Below the pieces are notes generated by a model. That model had not been told where the DNA came from. It ran no database searches and saw only the letters and a list, made by a program, of their open reading frames with translations. The position numbers were made by a program, and so were the translations under genes. Below, piece by piece: positions 9,367-17,191 of a stretch of DNA of 22,197 nt. Source of the DNA: Beroe ovata (taxonomy: Eukaryota > Ctenophora > Nuda > Beroida > Beroidae); NCBI GenBank assembly GCA_946803715.1, contig CAMPET010000377.1:22270-44466 (forward strand), read 5' to 3'. Numbering within the stretch: the stretch's first letter is position 1; each line of letters begins with the position of its first letter.

Positions 9367-10710
9367 TGAAGAAAAAATACTTCAATCTTGTTTAATCATG
9401 TTTTATCCCGTTGAGTCCTGCTCAACCCACATGGAAACATGAACAGCTAGCACAAACATGTAACAACGCACAAGAATCAGGGGTTGGAATGAGATGATGG
9501 AAGACTATGTCAAATGTTTTTTTCTGAAGTGATTGGGATCAAGATAAAAATTGGAATTTATTGTGACAAAAATTATGAATATTGAATAAAAAGTGATAAA
9601 GAGTGATGTAGATGACAATGTTTGATTAAAGGATAACTTTATCCTAGCTGGTTGTTAAAACAAGATGAATGAAAATTCAACGAAAGTTTAAACTTAGAAT
9701 GATTGTAACAAAAATGCATGCATCCACGAAGAATGCTCATTCATAAAATGCATAGAAAAATTAACCATGGGTAATAATATGACGTAACAAATTAACGAAA
9801 AGTTATTTTGAGCTGGTGCAAATTATTCCTAACAAATCACGATGACAAAACCTATCATTATCGCGTGGGATTACAAGAGAATTATGGAATTAGAAAAGGT
9901 TCCTAAACCTTCCATGAATCATGGCTCCATATCTTTGAATTGGTAACTCAGTTTATGCGAAAAACTGATAATCTGATTTAACCTACACACCAGTACCCCA
10001 ATTATCTTCGTGCAATAAAACAAGTGTGATAAGGTAATTAATCACAACCCCATGAGAGTCTACGATACGCTCTGCGGAGAGGGTCTAAAATTACTGTGAA
10101 GTTCTTGTATTCCACCAAAATTCAATCTAAAAATAACCCTGAGTAACCTTAACATAAGCGAATCTCAAATCATGCTGCAGAAAATAAGGTGAAATATTTC
10201 CTTGCGTTTGGAAAAGCAGAATATTTACAGATGAATACGCAAGCTTTAGCGAATGAAAATTCTCCAATTATGCATTTTCATCTATGCAAATAATTGGTCA
10301 TTTTTCCATATTCGTCTCAATAATATCGTATACTTCCACAAGGAAATACAGAAGTAGTGATAAACAGTAACAGCTAGGTACTGCAGTAGCTATCTATTAT
10401 AGAAGTGAGTTGGTAGCTGCAATTGAGATGGAAATGGAGACGAAGTACGTGAATGAATATGTTCCTTGCACAGAATGCGCGCGCACATGCCACAGATAAA
10501 CCAGCACTGCCCTGGAAATCCTAGGTAACCAGACAGGAAGCTACGCAATTGGTCTGCATGGGGGACATAAATTTGTTTTAAGACATAAGTTTGAGATCTC
10601 GAAATGTTTGCGAGATTCTTTGAGACTAGGGTTATAGTACGAAGTGAAAGCGATTGTTGAATGTTGCTATACATAATAGGGTTGCTTTCCGGTGTTGCTA
10701 TATAAAAGGG

Positions 10711-10772
<62 letters not shown>
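9367..10772. repeat. Tandem segmental duplication, copy B
   Basis: Second copy of the 1.4-kb unit. It differs from copy A by scattered substitutions and indels (for example TTTACACACC versus TTTAACCTACACACC near 8515/9977), so the event is not very recent. Copy B ends in a longer (TTG)n tract. About 68 bp of unrelated AT-rich sequence separates the copies. Confidence 0.9.
10699..10772 (+). repeat. TATATAAAAGGG plus (TTG)n at the end of copy B
   Basis: TATATAAAAGGG at 10699-10710 is followed by about 20 TTG units. The complement reads as CAA (Gln) codons on the minus strand, but that frame has no ATG and overlaps a likely intron, so I treat it as a microsatellite, not a polyglutamine protein. 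Confidence 0.85.
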
Positions 10773-10793
10773 CCCGCGGTGGTTCATACTCAC

Positions 10794-11222
10794 TAGTTAT
10801 TGAGGAGGTTATCGTCAGTCGAGTAGAGGGACCAGGAGGATGCTCCCAGGAAACATGTCTGATAGAACATCTGCATGCCCCATTCACTAATCACAGACTA
10901 TAGATAAGGAAGTGTCGATCACTCAGATCTCAGATACGATTTACTGATCAATTAAACACTGACAATAATGCCTAATACTACTACTGAAAATTTGAAAAAA
11001 AACGATCGAAAGTATTTTCACCTATCTTCAGAACCTAAGACGCCAAACCATGAAAGCAAATCGGCAATATGAAGTTGAACCAATGAAATAGGATATGAAA
11101 AAATTTCGATAAAATCATCGGTCAAAACCAAGGATTTACACGCGAACATTCCACAGCTTTTAAACCGAATATTGTTCTCAATATATCGTAATTCGTAGGC
11201 TGGGCACTGCAGTAACACTACA
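10794..11222 (-). CDS. Two candidate exons of a minus-strand gene, family unknown
   Basis: Exon 11022-11222 (acceptor GCTTTGTCATAAG, donor GATAG|GTGAAA) and exon 10794-10886 (acceptor CTGTGATTAG, donor AACTA|GTGAGT) join in phase. The junction reads WFGVLGSED-S-EWGMQMFYQT. The second exon peptide continues CFLGASSWSLYSTDDN and would be followed by an intron holding the (CAA)n tract. A possible further 5' exon at 12311-12405 ends in a consensus donor, GCATG|GTAAGT, of matching phase, but it would lie inside the intron of the opposite-strand GLMP-like gene. The first exon is AT-rich and its composition is ordinary, so a chance frame is possible. No start codon and no family identified. Confidence 0.25.
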
Positions 11223-12100
11223 CTTATGACAAAGCAGTAAAGCTGACGTTATTCGAGTGTGTGAAAAAGTATGATTTCAATATATATGAAGAGACCGATT
11301 GCCATACAATTTGAACCCGGTTCACGTGTCACACTAGACGTAGACAGTGGTGTCACACATGTGTCATGCGATGCGAGTGCGGAGCATTGAAAAACAAGTA
11401 TCTTAGAGAATTATCATGGTGAACTGTTTGTAATTCAGCATATATTATTCATAACGACTTGCATGTGGCAGCGAATAGCTCGACCATGGTTAATGCTACA
11501 ATGAATAGCTCTACATGAGACTAACTATATAGTGCGGATTACGAGGGGTCTAATATCCAAATATCAGAACAGACAAGTATGCCCATTGCCCAATAATATC
11601 AGAAGTTATGATGATAATACATATCCGAGTCATCTCAATGCAGATTCCTATACGGGGAGGTGACATGTCGTGATGGTAGCAGCATAGTTTAGTCCAAAAC
11701 GGGAAATCTTCCAAAATTATGTATCAGTCATACTGGATACGTGATAAGATGTCATTTTCGGTTAAAAAATGATACTTTACTATACCTTACGAAACTAGGT
11801 ATAAATACCTTACGAAACTAGGTATAAATCGTGGAGAATTGAACATTGAATAATAAAAACAATCTCGGAAAATCAAAACACGATGTGCTTATTTAATATA
11901 TGCACGAATGATTACATGATTACAAACACACTCATATATTTTGACACGTCAAGCATGGAATAAACTGTCGGAATTATTCTGCTGTGTTCAACTCTCCTCA
12001 CTGTACAGATGATCTGCACAATTTCTGCCAGCACCAAATCTGCATGTGCATGAGCCAAATCTGCATGTGCATATCTGCACGTGCACGTGCCTTTCTGCAG
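11223..12100. other. Non-coding, AT-rich
   Basis: Includes TTCACGTGTCAC (11321-11332), a 23-bp tandem pair at 11783-11828, and a small TCTGCATGTGCAT tandem motif (about 12040-12075) running into two overlapping-frame CACGTG sites (12078-12089). A strong acceptor-like tract (CTCTCCTCACTGTACAG, ending 12008) is visible, but I could not attach a convincing exon to it. Confidence 0.4.
11783..11828. repeat. 23-bp tandem pair with internal dyad
   Basis: TACCTTACGAAACTAGGTATAAA is present twice, head to tail and exact. Each unit, with the preceding TA, contains TATACCT...AGGTATA, an inverted repeat of 7 bp arms around 9 bp. Confidence 0.85.
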
Positions 12101-12170
12101 GTGTCACTATGCGGCTGAATTCCATTCAAGAGTACAAGAGGATCAGAATTCGTACGAGTCTACTATACAA
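12101..12170 (+). CDS. Candidate upstream exon of the GLMP-like gene
   Basis: A 70-nt segment between the acceptor GTGCCTTTCTGCAG and the donor ATACAA|GTAAAC. It reads CHYAAEFHSRVQEDQNSY then ESTIQ, ends in phase 0, and so joins exactly to the exon at 12591. The joined STIQ-FYSKP resembles the stretch SPIVRAFFG that precedes the last lumenal strands in human GLMP as I remember it. Support is phase plus a weak match, so this is tentative. Confidence 0.35.
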
Positions 12171-12464
12171 GTAAACAAAGATCACAGTTCAACACTGATA
12201 TGGGCAAAGTAGGTGGACTGTAGTCCTAGCGATATGGGCAGCACATCGAAAAGTATACAAAGATGACAAACAAGTATCAATCTATCTGTGGCTCAAGCGA
12301 GAACTTACCATGCTCTCATTAGATATAGGATGTTATGATAACAATGACATATGATCACGCATTGGTGACAGCAGCAACTGAGAGTTTTCTCACGGGATGA
12401 GACTGCTACAGTTGTAGCCAATAAAATTGCAGCGATTGACAATCAAGAACCAATCATATGGATN

Positions 12465-12565
12465 TTGTTGTTGTTGTTGTTGTTGTTGTTTTTGTTGTTG
12501 AATATGTCTGATCACATAGCAGCCACTCATTTTCAAGAGTTGTTGTTGTTGTTGTTGTTGTTGTT
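12465..12565 (+). repeat. Two (TTG)n tracts in the intron before the GLMP-like exon
   Basis: (TTG)n at 12465-12500 and again at 12540-12565, on the same strand as the tracts that close the 1.4-kb duplications. The first begins beside an ambiguous base (12464). The second ends 25 nt before the acceptor at 12590 and forms part of its T-rich upstream region. Confidence 0.85.
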
Positions 12566-12590
12566 TAGAATAACTTAAAAAAACTTTCAG

Positions 12591-12989
12591 TTTTACTCAA
12601 AGCCAGTATACGAGTTACATTTGAAGATAAGTCCTCCTGACGGAAAGAAATTCTTGGCAAGCAACTTTGCTTGGTGAGTTGGTTACGAATTTAACATCAG
12701 TAAATGATAATAATTGTACGTAGTTATTTTGATTGGTAGTAGTTATTCTGATTGGGAGAATGTTTAAGTTTTAAAATAATCTTTATTCCACTTTCATCCT
12801 ATTTATATCTTCCTCAGGACTGTTTCCTTTGGTCGTGGTGAACCCCTAAAGGAAAGCCTCTCTCTGCTCGGGAGGATCCTCACACTGGTTGTTGTGGCAC
12901 TCCCATGTGCAGCTCTAGTCCTGGGAGTTGCACTGGTGGCGTATAAACGTCGTGCTTCGCACCCAGGGGGTGGCTATAGAGCAATCTGA
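12591..12989 (+). CDS. GLMP-like: GLMP/NCU-G1-like lysosomal membrane protein, C-terminal exons
   Basis: Exon 12591-12673 (acceptor ACTTTCAG, donor TTG|GTGAGT) and last exon 12818-12989 (acceptor ATATCTTCCTCAG, stop TGA 12987-12989) join in phase across a Trp codon. Together they encode 83 residues: a lumenal end (FYSKPVYELHLKISPPDGKK), then WTVSFGRGEPLKESLS, one transmembrane helix (ILTLVVVALPCAALVLGVAL), and a short basic tail ending GGGYRAI. The juxtamembrane segment lines up with WSMLLGVGFPPVDGLS of human GLMP as I recall it (shared W, G, G, P, L, S), followed in both by one helix and a YxxI tail. C-terminal GYxxI is a classical lysosomal sorting signal, also found in LAMPs, so a LAMP-type protein is the alternative. 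GLMP is a type I glycoprotein of the lysosomal membrane. Most of the lumenal domain (normally over 300 residues) is not visible upstream, so the gene has distant exons or is truncated. Confidence 0.65.
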
Positions 12990-13366
12990 TCGTCAGTTGT
13001 ACGCTTCAATAATCAGACTTCTTTTTGTGCGAGAAAAACTTTAAACGCCCATCTATAATATAAGACCTTATAGGAAAGTTGTTCCGTTGGGTACGAATAA
13101 CTCGACCAAATGAAGTTGGAAGGCCGGGATTTTTGGAAGGTTGTAGGAATTGCGCGTGCATATTCATCAAAAGTGCGCGCGCGCCACTGTAATTCATAAT
13201 GTCATTCCGTTGTTGCTTTGTTCTGAGACGTTTCAATTTTGATGCTTGCTCATTCAAATACTTACTTTCCGATTTCTCTTTTTCACTCAGTATCCGAAAT
13301 CTAGTGTAGCACGCCCAGTGCCCACTTGACGGGTGTTCTAGCACTTCATAATATAATTGCACATTG

Positions 13367-13710
13367 CCGTTTGGGAGCTATCCTCAAATGCTCAATCAAA
13401 TGGGCCAATTGGCAATTCCGAGCAGATAATTTTGTCGGCCCTTACCACGGCAACTAATTATCAGATTGACATGAATTTTTGGGTGCCCGAGTTTCTATCG
13501 ATCTTGAATATATGGTTGAAGTTTCGATTCAATCGGTCGATCCGTTTGGGAGCTATGTTCAATCAAATTGGCCATTCTTGAGCATATAAGGGCGTATTTC
13601 GGGTGTCGGCCCTTAAGTTTAACTCTGAAACCGATTATCAAATTTTGACTGCCCGAGTTTTTAACGGTGTTAAGCTATAGTAGAGGTTTCAAGTCAATTG
13701 GTCTATCGGC
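13367..13710. repeat. Diverged tandem duplication of about 175 bp
   Basis: Two units begin CCGTTTGGGAGCTAT (13367 and 13542). They share, in order, CAATCAAAT, TCGGCCCTTA, ATTATCA, GCCCGAGTTT and a TTTC(G/A)A...TCAAT(C/T)GGTC end. The units are substantially diverged, so the duplication is old. Nothing coding is conserved. Confidence 0.75.
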
Positions 13711-13882
13711 ACTCGTACTAAATTAATCGCCCTAATTTTCTGAAAATTCTTATTTTTGTCTCTTTTTCGGTAAAGCAGACATGGATCGACGTATTTCATT
13801 TTTTAGGCACTGATTCCGTATCACCCCATGTGATGTAGGGTAAAAATGCTTCCCTGGCGAGTTACGGGCGAAAAACTGATTT

Positions 13883-13894
13883 GGTCACGTGACC
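13883..13894. promoter_or_regulatory. Perfect palindromic E-box GGTCACGTGACC
   Basis: A 12-bp perfect palindrome containing the full CLEAR-type core GTCACGTGAC that MiT/TFE factors bind in front of mammalian lysosomal genes. It lies about 0.9 kb downstream of the GLMP-like stop codon, so any link to that gene is inference. Confidence 0.4.
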
Positions 13895-13932
13895 AGACAT
13901 TTTTCCACTTAATCGCGTTTTGAAATCTCGGG

Positions 13933-14030
13933 TTAGGGTTTGGGTCAAGGTTGGGGTTCGGGTTAGGGTCAGGACTCAGGATTAGGGTTTGGAAGTTCAA
14001 GTATCCTGTGGGTTAGGGTTTAGGATGGGT
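13933..14030 (+). repeat. Degenerate TTAGGG-type interstitial telomere-like tract
   Basis: Four exact TTAGGG hexamers (13933, 13963, 13982, 14013) lie among G-rich variants (GGTTTGGGTC, GGTTGGGGTTCGGG). The G-rich strand is plus. CACGTG sites flank it at 13886 and 14054. Degeneration indicates an old internal tract, not a chromosome end. Confidence 0.7.
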
Positions 14031-14230
14031 CAGCAAACCGAAAAAACCTAAGTCACGTGATAAAATTAAGGCGATGGATTTAGTGAGAGCCATCTATCGG
14101 GGGAAGCGCATAAATTTCAGTTTTTGGAAAAATCCTGAAACTGACATTGACATTAATGAACATTAATGCACTTCATAATGCACACTATTATTGAACTGTT
14201 TTGGACCACTTTTTTCTTTTTTGATTTGTA

Positions 14231-14640
14231 GCAACCAAATGCCAATTCAAGAAGAAGTACATGATGCTATCGATTTCTATAGCATTAGCTTACAACTCAA
14301 GAAGTAGCATTGGTAGCTTCTAACACAAGATACAGTATCGGTAGCTCAAAACTCAAGGTTCAAGCCGATAAATAGGTAGTGAAGTAGTGTCTCTTGCTCC
14401 CAACTCGAGAAGTAATGTATGGAGCTCCAAAATCAAGAAGTATTGGTAGCTCCCAACTAGAGAAAAACTTAGTATTGCTGGCTCCCAAATCGAAAGTAGT
14501 ATCCCTAACTCATAAGTCATAACTCACGAAGTAGAATCTCTAAATTAGTTATGTTATTTAGGAATGTGTGTGTCCCTACTCCCTAGCTCCAAACTCTAAA
14601 AGTAGCATCTCTATAGTAGCAGCAAGTAACTAGAGATGTA
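14231..14640. repeat. Degenerate minisatellite (GTAGCTCCCAACTCAAGAA-like)
   Basis: A loose array of roughly 35-45-bp units built from GGTAGCT(C/T)C(C/T)AACTC, AAGAAGTA and (A/G)TAT/CAT blocks. It decays toward 14640. No coding frame. Confidence 0.6.
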
Positions 14641-14760
14641 TCGCTATTGCTCCCAATGATAGTGATGATATCCCTCAAGAAGTATTCCAATCCGTTGTCG
14701 CCAGCCGGACTTACAAATAATCTAATTCCACGGCACCTACAAGTCTCTACAATCCTTGAT

Positions 14761-14842
14761 CATGTGGCTATCGCGTGCAATCGATCACGTGATTCAATAT
14801 TTCACGTGACTTGATGCAACGTGGTCTGAATTTGATCATGTG
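14761..14842. promoter_or_regulatory. Cluster of four CACGTG/CATGTG E-boxes
   Basis: CATGTG at 14761, ATCACGTGAT around 14786-14791, TTCACGTGAC around 14803-14808, and ATCATGTGAT around 14837-14842. They are spaced 17-34 bp apart within 82 bp. No promoter or exon is evident next to them; an ambiguous base lies at 14851. Confidence 0.4.
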
Positions 14843-14967
14843 ATGTATGANATAAATCTGTCAAACTTGCTTGAGGTTGAGCGACCTTCGCATCATAGTT
14901 ACATTTTATTATGCTTATATAGTTGTTGAACTCCTGTTAGTGCCAGGTGTTCATTGTTTCGTGATAT

Positions 14968-15135
14968 TTCCATATTAATTCTTGGCAATAGAACTTCCAT
15001 ACCAATTCTCGGTAGTAGAATTTCCATACTAATGCTCGGCAATAGAATTTCCATATTAATTCTTGGTAATAATGTTTCCATACTAATTCTTGGTACATAT
15101 TATTTCCATTCTATGCACTTCCATACTAATTCTCT
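14968..15135. repeat. 27-bp minisatellite
   Basis: Units starting at 14968, 14995, 15022, 15049 and 15076 have a consensus near TTCCATACTAATTCTTGG plus TAATAGAAT. A truncated unit (15104-15118) and a partial unit (15119 on) follow. The 27-bp period is nine codons, so frames stay open on both strands (ISILILGNR-like plus, MEILLPRIN-like minus). I regard these frames as consequences of the period. Confidence 0.9.
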
Positions 15136-16170
15136 ATTCAATGTAATTTCAATTATTTTTCAAAGATAAGTAGCCCCGAAAGTTATATAATGTAGGACAA
15201 TATCGTCTAGCTCTAGTTTGTGAGCCCACATAAACGGTGCAGTGCCTTTTGTAATACAGTTTCTCATAATCATATTTCCGGAGATTATTGAGCAGTTGCA
15301 TGAATAATAATGATAGATTGTTTTGACCGGCTACACTTACAAATAGATGTGTATTACGTAATGAGATGGGGAATTAAATAAGCCGAGTTTTGAAAACTAA
15401 AAATGCTGTGCAGCACATACGTTTATTTTACATTTATTTATCTATGGGCCCAATAAGTGTAACAATAAGTCGATAAGATAAGATAGAGTAAACCGCGGAA
15501 GAGATATGACATTCAGAGTACTCAATTATGACGTCAAGATTATGTAAGAGTTGAAGAGGATCCAAGAGAACAGCTGTTGAGCTTATTAGCGAAGTGAATG
15601 AAATAGTAAGTTGGATGTAAAGCACACCGAGTAGGAAAGGTCAGTTGCGTCACCTCGTTGAGGTGCATATTTGATACGATGTATCAGGCTAAGAGGATGA
15701 GTATGAGAATAAGGATAATGATAAGTATGAAGTGTAATGACAATGATAATATGATTTAAATTCCCAGCTGGATGACGAAGAAAATTTATATATCTCGGGA
15801 TGCCTGGCGGGTGTTATACCAGTCTAGATGACTCGGTGTGCAAGTAAATATGATACGATAATAATTTCCCCGAGCAAGTAATTCCCGGCTAAGGAAATGG
15901 GCCGGAGGATGTGGACTAATAATACGGACGCGTCGGACGCGAGGCCATTGGCCAATTACTGACCTGATGAGATTGAAAATATGATATTTTGATAGACAAT
16001 TACCGGCTTGCTTACTAGTGGATGAGTAATATACGTACGTGATAAGAGAGGGATTAAGCAAGCCGAGGTCCACATAGGGATGGCAGGTGTTATGAGGCCA
16101 TGGGAGATGGGAAAGTCCCAATAACATAGGTGATCACCAGGTTGAGATGAAATATGACATAAGCGATAAG
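15136..16170. other. Non-coding stretch
   Basis: No gene supported. A 113-codon minus-strand frame starting at ATG 16127 has no promoter, splice or composition support. GA-rich sequence with GATAAG/GATAAT words around 15470-15730. Confidence 0.4.
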
Positions 16171-16425
16171 CAGGTCATAGGTATATTACAGGTTATATTG
16201 ATATTAATACAGGTATATTACAGGTAATATTGCAGGCTATATTACATATCATAATACAGGATATACAACAGGTTATATTACAGGTTATACTTAAGGTTAT
16301 ACTACAGGTTATATTACAGGTTATATTACAGGTTATATACTACAGGTTATATTCCATATTAATACAGGTTATACTACAGGTCATATTATAGAGGTTAAAC
16401 TTCAGGTTATAGTACAACTTACAGT
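16171..16425. repeat. AT-rich array of ACAGGTTATATT units
   Basis: Some twenty imperfect units of 12-13 bp (ACAGGTTATATT and variants), best preserved at about 16265-16345, with AT-rich interruptions. Likely a decayed minisatellite with low duplex stability. Confidence 0.85.
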
Positions 16426-16965
16426 ACAAGGTTACATCTTAGTATCTACATATGAATATTACTTTTTTTGTCGATATTATTCAACGGTACAGATGAACGG
16501 ATGAGTAGGAGTCTGAGTTAACAATGCATGCGCAGCATTCACCTTATCATGACTTTGAAACGCCGCTTCATGAGCCGTTATGATTTTAAAAGATAAACAA
16601 TACGTATAGCTTAATGCATTAAGGCTACACTTAATATTTTATTGATGACGCTATATTGATATCGAACACCATACTTACACTTTACAGCTACATAAACCTG
16701 AGGACAGAAAAAAAAATCTTATTAAGCCTAGAAATAATGGAACTGCAACGAATATGATAGGATGAAATATTTAGACGAAACCTTAGACAGTTAAGATGAA
16801 AGGAAAATTTTCACCATCCTATGACTGACATGACAGGTACCCACAGGATTGCATACGTGATAGTTCCTTACTTCTTCCACACCACACTGATGTCCAATTC
16901 GGCCATCAAACTGATTAGATCTTGATGGCAATTTAGGACGATTCAAATGACAAACCATGCGACTG
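16426..16965. other. Non-coding stretch
   Basis: AT-rich with no exon supported. A pyrimidine-rich tract lies just before the exon-like island at 16983. Confidence 0.4.
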
Positions 16966-16982
16966 ACAGACGAACTCTTCAG

Positions 16983-17191
16983 ATCACTACAGCCATGTGT
17001 ATATCGTCGTCCTCATATACTTTTCCGCTACAATTTACTGCAGTTCTCGTAATATAAGGCCTCAGCCGCCGGTACAGAGCCAATCTCTTGACGAGGACAT
17101 GCAATACACGTGGGGAACGCGAAGGTCGAGGGGTGTGAGCTGCGCTTCTCCAACTGGAGGACCAGCTGCTGATACTCTTGCGTACTCGTGA
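16983..17191 (+). CDS. GC-rich exon-like island, strand uncertain
   Basis: About 17050-17200 is clearly GC-richer than its surroundings. On the plus strand, after the acceptor GAACTCTTCAG, a frame runs to TGA 17189-17191. It reads HVYIVVLIYFSATIYC (membrane-helix-like), then a polar tail with RPQPPVQSQSLDED. A second acceptor (TTTCCGCTACAATTTACTGCAG, ending 17047) lies in the same frame. On the minus strand another frame is open across the same island (TSTQEYQQLVLQLEKRSS, coiled-coil-like) up to a donor, CTGCA|GTAAAT. I cannot choose between them. Either would be one exon of an unknown gene. Confidence 0.3.

Noticed and set aside
10390-10887. Minus-strand polyglutamine protein encoded across (CAA)n
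   Set aside because: The frame has no ATG (it opens at GTG), runs through the duplicated non-coding unit, and contains a consensus splice donor just before the tract. The glutamines come from a TTG microsatellite.
12591-12989. LAMP family membership on the strength of the GYxxI tail
   Set aside because: The LAMP lumenal cysteine pattern is not visible. The W-x(4)-G-x-G-x-P juxtamembrane match fits GLMP better, though LAMP remains an alternative.
13006-13362. 118-codon minus-strand frame downstream of the GLMP-like gene
   Set aside because: It opens at GTG, overlaps the likely 3' UTR, and has no splice or promoter signals.
14968-15135. CRISPR-like direct repeats
   Set aside because: Units are contiguous without unique spacers, and the context is eukaryotic.
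14899-15169. Repetitive proteins on both strands of the 27-bp array
   Set aside because: They follow from a period divisible by three. No ATG context, promoter or splice support.
15786-16127. 113-codon minus-strand frame with an ATG
   Set aside because: Composition is unremarkable, no supporting signals are visible, and this length is expected by chance in a window this large.
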